Source: Candidatus Nitrospira nitrosa
GTDB taxonomy: Bacteria; Nitrospirota; Nitrospiria; Nitrospirales; Nitrospiraceae
Direction of reading: 5' to 3'
Length of the DNA stretch: 64,000 nt
Assembly: GCF_001458735.1 (NCBI RefSeq)
Contig: NZ_CZQA01000014.1
Span: 61,672 to 125,671 of the forward strand
This document shows positions 9,477-19,765 of this stretch, in pieces. Below the pieces are notes generated by a model that saw only the letters and a program-made list of their open reading frames with translations, did no database searches and was not told the DNA's origin. Position 1 is the first letter of the stretch. The number at the start of each line of letters is the position of its first letter. The translations under genes were made by a program, and so were the position numbers.

Positions 9477-10172
9477 TCAATCTGCCGGTACTGCGTTCGA
9501 CCCATCGGTAAAACTCCGCTCAAGCCACTGCAGGTCCATCCGCTGAGTCTTCAGACGTTCAGCCTGAAAAATGCTCTGTAACTCGCGAAGAGACTGCTCA
9601 AGATCATCATTTCGAACGAGGTAGGAGTATTCACGAACACACCAGACTTCATCCTTCACCTTGCGAAGTCGGCTGAGGATTTCCTCCTGAGAGTCCGAAG
9701 CTCGACTCTGAAGTCTAGCACGGAGAACAGCCATCGATGGCGGTAGGATGAAGATAGAAACCGCATCGACAAACCCCTTCTTGATCTGCAGGGCGCCCTG
9801 AACGTCAATTTCAAGCAAGACGTCAACGCCCTGCTGAATCTTGTCCATAAGGGGTCCCCGAGGAGTTCCATACCAGTGGCCATAGACATGGGCATATTCC
9901 AAAAATTCGTCACGCTTCACCATGTCGTGAAATAGTTGTTCCTCAATGAAAAAATACTCTCGTTCATGCTCTTCTCCGGAACGAGGTTTTCTCGTGGTCG
10001 CAGATACGGAATGCCACACCCCTGATATCGAAGCCACAATCTGTTTGCACAACGTCGTCTTTCCTGCCCCTGAAGGGGCTGAAACAATAAACAGGATCCC
10101 TTGACGCCCTGGAGCAGGTTGCCCGTCAGCCAGCCCGGAAGACAGATGGCGTGTGGTCGCTGGACTACTCAT
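9477..10172 (-). CDS. gmk: Guanylate kinase
   Basis: Phosphorylates GMP to GDP with ATP. P-loop FIVSAPSGAGKTTLCKQ near residues 27-43, then the GMP-binding pattern SATTRKPRSGEEHEREYFF, the lid region YGTPRG and LLEIDVQGALQIK. The N-terminus has about 22 extra residues before the P-loop domain, and the C-terminus about 25. The start ATG at 10172 shares ATGA with the yicC stop, which supports translational coupling. Confidence 0.97.
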   Translation of the reverse strand: MSSPATTRHLSSGLADGQPAPGRQGILFIVSAPSGAGKTTLCKQIVASISGVWHSVSATTRKPRSGEEHEREYFFIEEQLFHDMVKRDEFLEYAHVYGHWYGTPRGPLMDKIQQGVDVLLEIDVQGALQIKKGFVDAVSIFILPPSMAVLRARLQSRASDSQEEILSRLRKVKDEVWCVREYSYLVRNDDLEQSLRELQSIFQAERLKTQRMDLQWLERSFTDGSNAVPAD

Positions 10173-11047
10173 TGAACGTTCTGTATCTGCTCACGTAACC
10201 GTTCCAACTCTGTTTTCATTCGAACAACCTCTGCGGCAATCGCCGAATCATTCGCCTTTGAGCCAATGGTATTCACTTCTCGCCCCATCTCCTGCAGAAG
10301 AAAGTCCAACGTCTTCCCAACAGGCTCGTTGTGCTGAACAGCCTGTTCAAACTGTACCATATGCGCATCCAGTCTGACCAATTCTTCCGTAATGTCACAT
10401 CGATCGGCATAGATGGCCAGCTCCTGGTTGAGTCGCGGAAGGTCCGGAATGGCATCTCCGAGTAGTTTTTCTACGCGCAGCTTCATCCGATCGAATGCGT
10501 CCTGTGTCACGGATGAAGCACGGCAGGAAACCACCGTCTTGCAGGTCCGTACACACGCTAGTCGGGAAAGAATGTCCTTCGCAAGCAGCCCCCCCTCCTT
10601 CTTGCGCATGGCGACCATATCACGTATCGCTTTTGCCCCCAACTGTTCGACAAGCTTGAAGAACTTTGGATCATCAGTTGATTGCTCAGACAGCACGATG
10701 ACATCGCGAAACCCAGCCATCATGGCGATGTCAATCGATCCTTTCAGCTTCAACGTGCGTTGGAGGGCCCGAAGAGCTTGATGGTAGTGCTTTGCTAAAT
10801 TCTCGTCAAGTTGAGGCACTCGTCCATTCCCTCGCGCTCCCTGGATCACGACCGTCAGATCCACGCGTCCACGGGCACAATGCTGCTGGATGGTCTTCTT
10901 AAGAACGTCCTCCAGCCCTCCCATTGATTTTGGCAGACGAATAGATGTTTCCAGAAAACGATGGTTGACGGATCGCACCTCGATCGTGACGGTCGCTTCT
11001 CCAGAGGTTCCCTGACGGCGACCAAAACCGGTCATACTCGTGATCAT
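10169..11047 (-). CDS. YicC family endoribonuclease-like protein
   Basis: Member of the YicC/YloC family. It begins ITSMTGFGRRQG, the family signature. The central helical part is followed by the C-terminal DUF1732 domain, which reads GKTLDFLLQEMGREVNTIGSKAND. E. coli YicC is reported to have endoribonuclease activity; the role here is inferred only by family. The start is the ATG at 11047 because its ATGA overlaps the nth stop. Gene order nth-yicC-gmk-rpoZ is coherent, and yicC next to gmk is seen widely. Confidence 0.92.
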   Translation of the reverse strand: MITSMTGFGRRQGTSGEATVTIEVRSVNHRFLETSIRLPKSMGGLEDVLKKTIQQHCARGRVDLTVVIQGARGNGRVPQLDENLAKHYHQALRALQRTLKLKGSIDIAMMAGFRDVIVLSEQSTDDPKFFKLVEQLGAKAIRDMVAMRKKEGGLLAKDILSRLACVRTCKTVVSCRASSVTQDAFDRMKLRVEKLLGDAIPDLPRLNQELAIYADRCDITEELVRLDAHMVQFEQAVQHNEPVGKTLDFLLQEMGREVNTIGSKANDSAIAAEVVRMKTELERLREQIQNVQ

Positions 11048-11709
11048 CTGGTCAGTTTCCCTTCCCACTTACAAACATTAGAGAGCACACAAGCACGACA
11101 ACGGGGCTTCCGTGCAAGACACACGTATCGCCCATGAAGCAACAGACGCTGTGAAACATCCGTCCACTCAGCTTGTGGGTAGAGAGCCTGAAGATCACGC
11201 TCGATCTGCTCAGGGTTTTGTGAGCGGCTCAAGGCTAAGCGGTTCGCCATACGTTTCACATGGGTATCAACGACGACTCCCGGTTTTCCAAACACCCCTC
11301 CAAGAATCACGTTCGCAGTCTTTCGCCCAACACCGGGAATTGACGTCAATTCGTCCATCGTACTCGGTACGTGACCACCAAAACGGGTCGACACAGCCTG
11401 CGCACAGCCGACCAAATTCTTTGCCTTGCTCTTGTAGAAGCCCGTCGGTTTGATCAGCGACTCAAGATCGGCCTGCTCCGACATCGCCATCGACTGTGGG
11501 GTTGGATATCGTTGGAATAAAGCCGGTGTCACCTGATTCACCCGCCGATCCGTACATTGTGCGGAAAGAATCGTGGCAATCAAGAGCTCCCAGGGAGACC
11601 GGTGTGCTAACTCTATCCTCACCTCCGGTATGGATTGACGTAGTTGTAATGCGATTTTCGCTGCACGACCGGAGGGAGAGCCGGCCTTTCTACGATTGAT
11701 CGGTATCAT
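11044..11709 (-). CDS. nth: Endonuclease III (base-excision repair DNA glycosylase/AP lyase)
   Basis: Removes oxidised pyrimidines and cleaves at abasic sites. It shows the helix-hairpin-helix with catalytic Lys in SIPGVGRKTANVIL, the catalytic Asp in VVDTHVKRMANRL, and the four-cysteine Fe-S loop with spacing C-x6-C-x2-C-x5-C near residues 195-211. The length of 221 residues is normal. It overlaps yicC by four bases and lies 21 bases after hflX's position in the same strand order. Confidence 0.97.
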   Translation of the reverse strand: MIPINRRKAGSPSGRAAKIALQLRQSIPEVRIELAHRSPWELLIATILSAQCTDRRVNQVTPALFQRYPTPQSMAMSEQADLESLIKPTGFYKSKAKNLVGCAQAVSTRFGGHVPSTMDELTSIPGVGRKTANVILGGVFGKPGVVVDTHVKRMANRLALSRSQNPEQIERDLQALYPQAEWTDVSQRLLLHGRYVCLARKPRCRACVLSNVCKWEGKLTR

Positions 11710-11730
11710 AGACGCCCGATTGTGCAGCGC

Positions 11731-13347
11731 CTACTCGTAAGTTGCAAGAGCAACCGCACCATTCCCGTGAGACACCTCGGCCGTTTGATCATCAACAGGC
11801 AACAATGCTTTCACGTGCGACTCCAGTCGAGTCAGCAGAGGACGCAGCGTGGGCGGCTGGAGCGCAGAGATCCCGACGGCTTCGTACCGTCGGCAGAGCC
11901 GTTCAACTTGTTGTGGCAATGCCCGGTCACATTTATTGAATACCAGCACTCTAGGAATCGTAGTCAGCTGAAGCTCGGCCAAGATGGTTTCCACAGCGGT
12001 GATCTGCACGTCAATATCGACGGCGCTGATATCGACGACGTGGAGCAGGAGATCCGCCTCGCGAAGCTCGTCAAGTGTCGTCCGAAACGCGCCAACTAAT
12101 TCTGGCGGAAGATCGCGAATAAAACCCACGGTGTCCGTAATAATGACTTCACGGTCCTCGGGAAATCGCAACCGTCGGCTTGTTGTATCAAGTGTTTCAA
12201 ATAGCCGATTTTGAGCTGAAACCTGACTCTTGGTCAAGACGTTGAGCAGGGTAGACTTCCCAGCATTGGTATACCCCACCAACGAAATCACAGGAAGCCC
12301 AAATCGCCCTCGTCGGGACCGTCGCCGGTCTTGATGCCGCGCAAACCGCGCCAATTCCCGCTCTAAATGCGTGATCCGCTCACGAGCTCGTCGTCGATCC
12401 GTCTCGAGTTTCGATTCACCAGGCCCCCGCGTCCCGATGCCTCCACCCAAACGCGATAACTGAGTGCCACGCCCCGACAATCGTGGCAACAGGTAGCGGA
12501 GTTGTGCCAATTCGACCTGAATTTTCCCCTCACGACTATGCGCACGCCGAGCAAAAATATCCAGAATCAGTTGCGTGCGATCAATGACTTTGATATCCGT
12601 CATTTCCGAAATGGCCCGGAGCTGGGCCGGCGAGAGCGTCTGGTCAAAGATGACCATGTCGGCCCCACGGTGAAGGGTTTGAATCAAGACGTCTTTCATT
12701 TTGCCGCTTCCCAACAGATAGCGCTGATGTCCGTCCGATGTTCGTTGGGCCATGCGATCGACAACCGTCACATCGGACGAGACCGCCAACTCCGCCAATT
12801 CAGTTAAGCGTTCCTCCTGCTCTGCTCGGCTTTTCGCGGACGCACTCACAAGAATTGCTGACTCCTTTCCATGTGCAACCGAGTACTGCGCACAAGCCTG
12901 CTGAAGTTCCGTTTCGAGCCTCTGAATAAACTCGTCGAACGCAACCCTAATGCTATGAAAGGGAGTCGACTGCCACACCTTGAACAATTGGCCTCCGGCA
13001 TTCGGAGGCAGCAAACTCGCCATATACATGTGCCCCAGTTGACCATCAGCGGCAACACTGAGGACGCCAATGAGATCAAGTCGTAAGAAGGCAAGATCGG
13101 TGAGCACTTCCTGGTTCAGCGGCTGATCATGCAATTGCGTCCGAATAAATCGCAACCCACGAAGCGCCCGACTGCCGACACGGAACAAGGTGAGCGTCGC
13201 AGAAGAGAGTGTCAACTCCGTTCCCACGATGACTTCCTGAACCTGTCCCCGCCTGGTCAGCAGCACACCGATTGGTCGACGTAGTTCAAGCGTGAGTTGG
13301 CCCATCACCTTGGCCAGATCCGGCGACATGATTATGTCAGTCGCCAC
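11731..13347 (-). CDS. hflX: GTPase HflX (true start probably further upstream)
   Basis: Ribosome-associated GTPase of the HflX family, thought to split stalled 70S ribosomes. The middle domain ends with the glycine-rich loop LGGGIGTRGPGESKLE. The G domain shows P-loop GYTNAGKSTLLN, switch TLDTTSRRL, DTVGF and NKCD. The coordinates use the first canonical start, GTG at 13347. The same frame continues upstream through IAGLRASQLVALERLYRRR, which matches the usual N-terminus of long HflX proteins. Upstream there is no ATG, GTG or TTG, but an ATC at 13425 follows AAGGAG at seven bases. The real protein may therefore start there, adding 26 residues. It follows tsaD. Confidence 0.95.
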   Translation of the reverse strand: MATDIIMSPDLAKVMGQLTLELRRPIGVLLTRRGQVQEVIVGTELTLSSATLTLFRVGSRALRGLRFIRTQLHDQPLNQEVLTDLAFLRLDLIGVLSVAADGQLGHMYMASLLPPNAGGQLFKVWQSTPFHSIRVAFDEFIQRLETELQQACAQYSVAHGKESAILVSASAKSRAEQEERLTELAELAVSSDVTVVDRMAQRTSDGHQRYLLGSGKMKDVLIQTLHRGADMVIFDQTLSPAQLRAISEMTDIKVIDRTQLILDIFARRAHSREGKIQVELAQLRYLLPRLSGRGTQLSRLGGGIGTRGPGESKLETDRRRARERITHLERELARFARHQDRRRSRRGRFGLPVISLVGYTNAGKSTLLNVLTKSQVSAQNRLFETLDTTSRRLRFPEDREVIITDTVGFIRDLPPELVGAFRTTLDELREADLLLHVVDISAVDIDVQITAVETILAELQLTTIPRVLVFNKCDRALPQQVERLCRRYEAVGISALQPPTLRPLLTRLESHVKALLPVDDQTAEVSHGNGAVALATYE

Positions 13348-13438
13348 GCGACGACGATACAGCCGTTCAAGCGCGACGAGCTGGCTCGCGCGAAGCCCAG
13401 CAATATGACCACGGATGCTAGAGATGGTCCTTCTCCTT

Positions 13439-14500
13439 CTACTTTGGGAATCCCGTCGTGGCCAAGCGCCTCTCAGTCAACGTCATGGCCCCCTCCATCG
13501 GGAAAATGTCCAGATCTGAAGAACTGGGCTCTCCACACATCAACCGTTGACGCCCCGCCGACGCAATCATGGCCGCATTGTCCGTACAGAACTCCAATGG
13601 CGGAAGCGAAAGTTGGAACTGCCCAGGCTCCGCTCGTTCGTTCAATAGCGCACGTAGCCGCGAGTTCGCTGACACGCCCCCTACCACCGCAAGCGCAGAT
13701 AGTTTCGACTGCTTCAAAGCCGCCAAAGACTTCGTCACCAAAACCTGTACGATGGCCTCTTGATACCCAGCCGCAAGATCGGCGACCTGCTCAGGCCTGA
13801 GCGGAACGGTCCTTCCGCGTAACTTATAGAGTAATGAGGTCTTAAGACCACTGAAGCTAAATTCAAGACTACCCCTTGACCCATGATACCGGGGAAATGG
13901 AATGACCTGTCGATCTCCGCCCCGGGCAATTTGGTCAATGGCCGGTCCTCCAGGATAGCCTAGCCCGAGCATTTGAGCTCCTTTATCAAAAGCCTCGCCG
14001 GCTGCATCGTCACGAGTGCGTCCAAGCAGAACACACTCACCATTCACCTCACGGCGATAAAGATGCGTATGTCCTCCGGATACAACCAGAACAATGCAAG
14101 GAAGAGGAAAGGTCGGATCGGCTAACCATGCGGAGGCAATATGACCCTGCAAATGATTGACCCCGATAAGAGGAATGCGTAGTCCGTAACTCAAGGCTTT
14201 AGCATAGTTTACCCCGACAAGTAATGCCCCAGCTAATCCCGGCCCTTGAGTGACTGCCAGAGCCTGAAGATGACGTTTCTCAACCTGAGCTTGTTCCAAT
14301 GCGCGCATTACCACCATATCAATCTTTCCAAGATGGGCCCGGGCTGCCAATTCTGGAACCACTCCACCGAATTTTTCATGGACGGAGTGCTGCGACGCCA
14401 CAACATTGGAAAGCACCGCTCCATTGGAACCAAGGACCGCAGCGGCGGTTTCATCACACGAAGATTCGATACCGAGGATCGGTCCCGATTTCCAGACCAT
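13439..14500 (-). CDS. tsaD: tRNA N6-adenosine threonylcarbamoyltransferase
   Basis: Transfers threonylcarbamoyl to A37 of ANN-decoding tRNAs, acting with TsaB (also in this window, 26041) and TsaE (not seen). The Kae1/TsaD signatures are LGIESSCDETAAAV, the metal-binding HLQGHIASA, VVSGGHTHLY, FSFSGLKTSLLY and AVVGGVSANSRLR. The length of 353 residues is typical. It is the first gene of the long minus-strand housekeeping run and is separated from clpC by the terminator at 14568. Confidence 0.97.
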   Translation of the reverse strand: MVWKSGPILGIESSCDETAAAVLGSNGAVLSNVVASQHSVHEKFGGVVPELAARAHLGKIDMVVMRALEQAQVEKRHLQALAVTQGPGLAGALLVGVNYAKALSYGLRIPLIGVNHLQGHIASAWLADPTFPLPCIVLVVSGGHTHLYRREVNGECVLLGRTRDDAAGEAFDKGAQMLGLGYPGGPAIDQIARGGDRQVIPFPRYHGSRGSLEFSFSGLKTSLLYKLRGRTVPLRPEQVADLAAGYQEAIVQVLVTKSLAALKQSKLSALAVVGGVSANSRLRALLNERAEPGQFQLSLPPLEFCTDNAAMIASAGRQRLMCGEPSSSDLDIFPMEGAMTLTERRLATTGFPK

Positions 14501-14567
14501 CTAGCGAGGATCTTCCTGTGCTCAAATCCCGACAGCCATCATAGCTGACGAGGCCACCAAACCTTCT

Positions 14568-14607
14568 TGAAATAAAACGGCCTCTGTAGCCAGATGCTAC
14601 AGAGGCC
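14568..14607 (-). terminator. Rho-independent terminator after clpC
   Basis: A perfect 12-base stem (GGCCTCTGTAGC paired with GCTACAGAGGCC) with a 5-base loop is followed, on the minus strand, by GTTTTATTTC. It lies 41 bases after the clpC stop and before tsaD, so it should end clpC transcription and separate the two units. Confidence 0.92.
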
Positions 14608-14648
14608 ATGTCCATCGTATTGAATCGCTGAACAACCACAGACGGGCA

Positions 14649-17075
14649 TTACACCCCAGCCATCGCCTCCTGCTCAATAAAGGCCGGAGCCCCATCTCGC
14701 AAGACCACCTTCACCTTACGGCTTTCCTTAAAGCGCCCCCGGATCAGTTCATCAGAGAGGGGATCGCCGATAGCACGTTGGATGGCCCTTCGCATCGGTC
14801 GTGCCCCATAGAGCGGCTCATAACCCTCTTTAATGAGCCACTGTTTGACTTCATCATCAACCTCAATCTCAATCCCTTTGTCAACCAGCCTCAGATTCAA
14901 CTCATGGAGAAGGATGTCCAAGATATTGTAGAGCTGTTCCTTCTCGAGCTGATGGAAAATAACGATTTCATCAATACGATTCAAAAACTCTGGGCTGAAT
15001 GACTTGCGAAGCTCTCCGAGCACCTCTTCCTTTTTCCGACGTGCGGCTTCGCCTTCCGTACTCTGGAACCCTAGCGACACACCCTTCTGGATCATCTTCG
15101 TCCCGATGTTGGACGTCATAATGACCACAGTATTCTTAAAATCGACTTTTCGGCCAAGGCTGTCCGTCAGAACCCCGTCATCTAACACTTGGAGCAGCAC
15201 ATTAAACACGTCGGGATGCGCTTTCTCAATTTCATCAAACAGGACAACGGAGTAAGGCCGACGACGAACCTTTTCCGTCAGCTGGCCTCCCTCCTCATAC
15301 CCCACGTAGCCCGGAGGGGCGCCGAAAAGCCGAGAGCTAGTGAATTTCTCCTGATATTCTGACATATCAACGCGAATCAACGCATCCTCGCTGTTGAATA
15401 GAAATTCCGCCAGAGTCCTGGCAAGCTCTGTCTTGCCGACCCCTGTCGGCCCAAGGAAAATAAAGGAGCCAATTGGTTTCTTTGTCTCTTTTAGACCAGC
15501 TCGAGAACGCCGAATGGCTCGGGCAACGGCTGAAATCGCCTCGTTTTGGCCGACTACCCGCTTGTGAAGAAATTCTTCCATTCTCAGGAGCTTATTTGAT
15601 TCTTCCTCTTCCAGCTTGAAGAGTGGGATACCCGTCATTTTTGAAACAACGTAAGCGACATCTTCCTTGCCGATCACGGGCTTATTTTTTTCCTGGTTCT
15701 TTTTCCACTCTCGCTTGGATTCATCAAGGAGTTTGCGTAACCGCTCTTCTTCTTCACGGTGTCGAACCGCTTCCTCAAAGTTCTGCGTAGAAATTGAGAG
15801 CTCTTTCTCACGGGCAACTTTCTTCAGTTCTTGCTCCATGGCCTTCAATTCTGAAGGAAGTGCGTAGGTCTGCAGCTTAGCGCGTGATCCGGTTTCATCA
15901 ATCAGGTCGATCGCCTTATCGGGCAAGAACCGATCAGTGATGTACCGATCAGACAACTTGACGGCCTCCACGATCGCATCCTCCGTAATCTCCACTCCAT
16001 GGTGTTCTTCATAGCGATCTCGAAGTCCTTGAATAATACGGACGGTTTCATCCATATTCGGTGGCTGGACATAAATCGGTTGGAATCTCCGCTTCAATGC
16101 CCCATCTTTTTCGATATGCTTCCGGTACTCATCTAATGTCGTCGCGCCGATACACTGAATTTCTCCTCGCGAAAGCGCGGGTTTCAACATATTCGATGCA
16201 TCAATGGATCCCTCAGCCGCTCCAGCACCAACCAGGGTATGAAGTTCGTCGATGAATATAATGATGTTGCCAGCCTGAACTATTTCCTTCATTACAACTT
16301 TGAGACGCTCTTCAAACTGTCCACGGTATTTTGTCCCTGCCACAAGAGACCCTAAATCTAACGCGATGACTCGACGTGAGAGCAGGTTGTCTGGCACTTC
16401 TGATTGGATGATTCTTTGAGCAAGCCCTTCGACTATGGCCGTTTTCCCGACACCCGACTCTCCAATGAGCACCGGGTTGTTCTTGCTTCGCCGGCTAAGA
16501 ATCTGCAAGACGCGCTCGATTTCGTCCGCCCGACCAATCACTGGATCCAATTGACCTTCTTGAGCCAACTGGGTCAGGTCTCGACCAAATTCATCCAACG
16601 CCGGGGTATTGCTCTTCCGATCACGCTCACGCGGAGCAGATTTCCGCAAAAAGGTTACAGTTAACTGACGTGCGGTCAGTAAGTTTGCCCCCAGGCTTCG
16701 AAGGATTTTTCCACCGATCCCTTCCTCTTCACGCAACAGCCCGAGGAGCAGATGCTCGCTCCCAATGTGATTATGGCCCAGTAACCGAGCCTCCTCAACC
16801 CCATACTCAATGACCTTCTTGACCCGTGGGCTAAAGGGGATTTCCCCAAACGTCATCGTTGTTCCCCCGCCGGGCAGGTTACGTTCGATCTCCAGTCGAA
16901 TCTGCTCAGTCGATAATCCCATCTTCTTCAGGATCATGAGGGCAATCCCATCGGACTCACGAAGGATCGCCAAGACCAGATGTTCGGTGCCCAAATAGTC
17001 GTTCTGGTGTCGCTCAGCCTCCTCACGCGCAAGGATGATGATCTTTCGACCCTTATCCGTAAATCGTTCGAACAT
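14649..17075 (-). CDS. clpC: ATP-dependent Clp protease ATPase subunit ClpC
   Basis: AAA+ unfoldase that feeds proteins to ClpP. Order along the 808 residues: two N-domain repeats ([10 protein letters not shown] and [16 protein letters not shown]), first AAA domain with Walker A GESGVGKT and [16 protein letters not shown], a UVR-type middle domain ([17 protein letters not shown]), second AAA domain with GPTGVGKT and [11 protein letters not shown], then the C-terminal small domain ([12 protein letters not shown]). The start is the ATG at 17075, preceded by AGAAGGAGG at five bases. The frame stays open for another 116 codons upstream, but that part has no homology. No ctsR or mcsAB genes accompany it. 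Confidence 0.97.
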   Translation of the reverse strand: MFERFTDKGRKIIILAREEAERHQNDYLGTEHLVLAILRESDGIALMILKKMGLSTEQIRLEIERNLPGGGTTMTFGEIPFSPRVKKVIEYGVEEARLLGHNHIGSEHLLLGLLREEEGIGGKILRSLGANLLTARQLTVTFLRKSAPRERDRKSNTPALDEFGRDLTQLAQEGQLDPVIGRADEIERVLQILSRRSKNNPVLIGESGVGKTAIVEGLAQRIIQSEVPDNLLSRRVIALDLGSLVAGTKYRGQFEERLKVVMKEIVQAGNIIIFIDELHTLVGAGAAEGSIDASNMLKPALSRGEIQCIGATTLDEYRKHIEKDGALKRRFQPIYVQPPNMDETVRIIQGLRDRYEEHHGVEITEDAIVEAVKLSDRYITDRFLPDKAIDLIDETGSRAKLQTYALPSELKAMEQELKKVAREKELSISTQNFEEAVRHREEEERLRKLLDESKREWKKNQEKNKPVIGKEDVAYVVSKMTGIPLFKLEEEESNKLLRMEEFLHKRVVGQNEAISAVARAIRRSRAGLKETKKPIGSFIFLGPTGVGKTELARTLAEFLFNSEDALIRVDMSEYQEKFTSSRLFGAPPGYVGYEEGGQLTEKVRRRPYSVVLFDEIEKAHPDVFNVLLQVLDDGVLTDSLGRKVDFKNTVVIMTSNIGTKMIQKGVSLGFQSTEGEAARRKKEEVLGELRKSFSPEFLNRIDEIVIFHQLEKEQLYNILDILLHELNLRLVDKGIEIEVDDEVKQWLIKEGYEPLYGARPMRRAIQRAIGDPLSDELIRGRFKESRKVKVVLRDGAPAFIEQEAMAGV

Positions 17076-17471
17076 CCTGCCTCCTTCTCGGTGAGTGATA
17101 CCCCGGCCGCATTCAAGCAAACCCTTGAAAAACCTTGCTCTGATTCTAACCACAGTACGTTTGAGAGTCAAGATTGAGTAGAGAACGAGACTGGGAAGCA
17201 AGGTTCTGGTTTCTGAATTCCGTGGTCTCCTGTGCAAGTAGATTGCAGGACAGCTCGATTGCCCTCCAGTCATAGATTCAAGAGACGCATCCTTTCCTGC
17301 TAGGCTGTGGTCCATTGGGTCGCTACGGATTGCACGCTGGCAGAACAAAAAGTTGCTCACACACTCCTTACAAAGAGAATACGAAAAACCCAACAGCCTT
17401 TCCGTTGACATAAAATTACGCATCCCGATACAATGACTATTCTCATCCGCCCACCCACATGCTTGGCATTC
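17076..17471. other. Divergent intergenic region between clpC and nadK
   Basis: 396 bases. The clpC ribosome-binding site lies at its left end and the nadK promoter at its right end. An open frame continuing clpC upstream covers most of it, but no residue pattern suggests coding. I see no tRNA, riboswitch or CtsR-like direct repeat in it. Confidence 0.6.
17405..17434 (+). promoter_or_regulatory. Sigma70-type promoter of nadK
   Basis: TTGACA at 17405-17410 and TACAAT at 17429-17434, separated by 18 bases. Transcription should begin near 17441. The upstream ATG at 17433 overlaps the -10 box and so cannot be the nadK start; this supports the ATG at 17472 with a leader of about 31 bases. Confidence 0.75.
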
Positions 17472-18332
17472 ATGAAAAGTAAAAGTGTTGGGATTTTGAC
17501 GAAGCCAAAGTTCCCTGAGGTAAAGACCACGCTGCTAGGCGTAGTAGCCTGGCTTCGTGAGCATCACATCGATGTCTTACTTGACACGACCTCCGCACTG
17601 TTATTGAACGAACTCGGAGGAGTCCCTAAAACTCAACTCGCGCAACAAGCCGATGTTCTGTTGGTACTGGGAGGGGACGGAACCATTCTCAGCGCAGCAC
17701 GGCTTTCAGCTGAACGAAGTATTCCGATCCTGGGAGTCAACATGGGAGGGCTCGGATTCCTGACGGAGGTCCGACTCGACAACCTCTATCCATCTCTCGA
17801 ACGAGTCTTCGCCAACGATTTCGCCCTTGATGAACGGCTGATGCTTACCACGCATATCCACCGGCATGGAGAAACTGTCGCGCAAGGCGTCGTGCTTAAC
17901 GATGTGGTGATCAGCAAAGGCACCTTGGCTCGCATGATTGAACTACATGTTGCAATTGGCGGCCAATTCGTAACGAATCTTCGTGGAGATGGCCTCATTA
18001 TCGGAACACCCACAGGCTCTACCGCTTATTCACTCTCGGCCGGGGGCCCGATCATGAATCCCGGCCTCCAGGCGCTCATCCTGACACCAATCTGTCCACA
18101 CACCTTAACTCACCGACCCTTGATCGTGCCCAACAATGCCGTGATTGAAGTCACACTGACGAGTAAAGATGATGGATCAATGGCAACGTTGGATGGGCAA
18201 GTCGGCGTGGCCATGACACAGGGCGACACCGCCGTTATCCAAGCTTCAGAGAGCCGGACTCGGCTCATCAGGTTTCCGGAAAGCCACTATTATGAAGTCT
18301 TACGGGAAAAGTTAAAGTGGGGACATAGTTAA
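17472..18332 (+). CDS. nadK: NAD kinase
   Basis: Phosphorylates NAD to NADP. The signature LVLGGDGTILSAARL, the phrase NMGGLGFLTE, and the second motif DGLIIGTPTGSTAYSLSAGGPI are intact. The ending HYYEVLREKLKW is usual. The start ATG at 17472 (MKSKSVGIL) is chosen from the promoter position, although no strong ribosome-binding site is visible. It is transcribed away from clpC and converges on the reductase gene 24 bases downstream. Confidence 0.96.
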   Translation: MKSKSVGILTKPKFPEVKTTLLGVVAWLREHHIDVLLDTTSALLLNELGGVPKTQLAQQADVLLVLGGDGTILSAARLSAERSIPILGVNMGGLGFLTEVRLDNLYPSLERVFANDFALDERLMLTTHIHRHGETVAQGVVLNDVVISKGTLARMIELHVAIGGQFVTNLRGDGLIIGTPTGSTAYSLSAGGPIMNPGLQALILTPICPHTLTHRPLIVPNNAVIEVTLTSKDDGSMATLDGQVGVAMTQGDTAVIQASESRTRLIRFPESHYYEVLREKLKWGHS

Positions 18333-18356
18333 GGACGGGATAACGATCTATCGGCT

Positions 18357-19715
18357 TCAACTACTCGTCTGTTCGATATACTTCAGCATATCCTGGTTCG
18401 CCGAAAACTTGAACTCACCGATACAGTCGGTCTTCTCGGAGAACGAACGTTCAGCCGCATCTAGAGCCCCCAACCCATTCACATCAACCGGACGACTCTG
18501 CCGTTGCTTTAACTTCGTGTGCAGGCGGTCCAGCACGATGTTCACCCCTCCCCCGCCAGACTTAGCGCCCAAATACCGTTCAACCACCTCCGCACACCAA
18601 TCTCCATCACGTTTTGCAACACCAACGAGGCCTTCACTGGCTTTTCGAGCCCAACCCGCCAAGAACACCCCTTCCATGACCTTGCCCGTCGATTCATCGT
18701 AAGCCTGAAACAGGGCATCATCAGGATCATTCCCCGTCTTGTTGGGATTAGTGGTAAACACTCCGTTCTTATAGGGAAGACCGACTGTCTCATCGACCCT
18801 ATCGCCGACGGCAAACACCACTGAATCACAAGGAAACTCATAGTACGTTTTTAGGCCGACAGCGACCGTATCCTCTCCTTTGGGATCGAGCCGATTGTCT
18901 TCCATTTCAAGTCCGCGAACACGATTGTTGGGATCAATGAGAATCCGTTTTGGAGAGGCCAGGAAACGAAAGCCCATCTTTGTCTCAGACACCTTGGGTT
19001 CGCATTTAGTAAACTCGCCGGTAAAGGCCTTCAGGACTTCATCAGGATTTTGGCCGACCCTGGTGAGACGGTCCTTGATGCGACTAAACTCAGCGCTGAT
19101 CCCCTCAAGGTCCATATTGGCACAGATACTCCGAATCTCCTTGGGATTGTATTTTCGTTCGACCGGCCCACGTCTCACGATCGCCGTAACCCGTTCGACC
19201 TGTTTATAGCGGGTTAACCAGTGGGCAATATCCACCATCACGTCACCAGCTCCGATCACCGCAACGTGCTTTCCCATGTCAAACGGGCGATCCCCAAATC
19301 CCGGGAGTCGGTTAAAGTGATAGACGACGTCCTTTGCGTGGAACACGCCTTGTGCAGAATCTCCTTCCACACCAATGGCTTTGGTTCCCTGAGCACCGAT
19401 CGTAAAGACAACCGCGCTCGCTCCCAACCCACACACCTCTTCAACTGTGAGGTCCTTGCCGTTCCCAATCGTGACGTTCCCTAAATAATGGACGTTCTTC
19501 TGTTGAAGGAGCTCCCAGTACTGTTTTTTAAGACCACCGCGAAGCTTCAACTTGGATGGGAAGATCCCATATTCCGCCAACCCACCAAATTTTATGTCAC
19601 GGTTTAGGATGATCACCTCATGCCCGACCTTTGAGAGAGCAGCCGCCACCGCCATACCAGCCGGCCCTGCCCCTGCCACAATAACGACATGCGTCTGCAA
19701 TCCGCTCATGTTCAA
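18357..19715 (-). CDS. FAD-dependent ferredoxin-NADP reductase (adrenodoxin-reductase/GltD-like)
   Basis: Flavoprotein with an N-terminal FAD-binding Rossmann motif (VAGAGPAGMAVAAAL) and a second NAD(P)-binding motif (AVIGAGDVMVDIAHWL). PVERKYNPKEIR and the FAD-contact region GVFLAGWARKASEGLVGVAKRDG resemble adrenodoxin-type ferredoxin-NADP reductases more than glutamate synthase small subunits, since the N-terminal Fe-S domain of GltD is missing. The last 70 residues are extra. It would pass electrons between NAD(P)H and ferredoxin. The electron partner is not encoded nearby. Its own promoter is suggested at 19766-19795. Confidence 0.78.
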   Translation of the reverse strand: MNMSGLQTHVVIVAGAGPAGMAVAAALSKVGHEVIILNRDIKFGGLAEYGIFPSKLKLRGGLKKQYWELLQQKNVHYLGNVTIGNGKDLTVEEVCGLGASAVVFTIGAQGTKAIGVEGDSAQGVFHAKDVVYHFNRLPGFGDRPFDMGKHVAVIGAGDVMVDIAHWLTRYKQVERVTAIVRRGPVERKYNPKEIRSICANMDLEGISAEFSRIKDRLTRVGQNPDEVLKAFTGEFTKCEPKVSETKMGFRFLASPKRILIDPNNRVRGLEMEDNRLDPKGEDTVAVGLKTYYEFPCDSVVFAVGDRVDETVGLPYKNGVFTTNPNKTGNDPDDALFQAYDESTGKVMEGVFLAGWARKASEGLVGVAKRDGDWCAEVVERYLGAKSGGGGVNIVLDRLHTKLKQRQSRPVDVNGLGALDAAERSFSEKTDCIGEFKFSANQDMLKYIEQTSS

Positions 19716-19765
19716 TCGCCCTTCAGGATGTACGTAGAAAAGCCTTGATTATCAACGATCGGCGG

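Noticed and set aside
17076..17423. N-terminal extension of the clpC frame by 116 codons
   Set aside because: Family start and a strong ribosome-binding site fall at 17075; the extension is unlike any Clp N-domain and would run into the divergent promoter region.
17433..17471. Earlier ATG for nadK at 17433
   Set aside because: It overlaps the -10 box of the promoter and precedes the expected transcript start.
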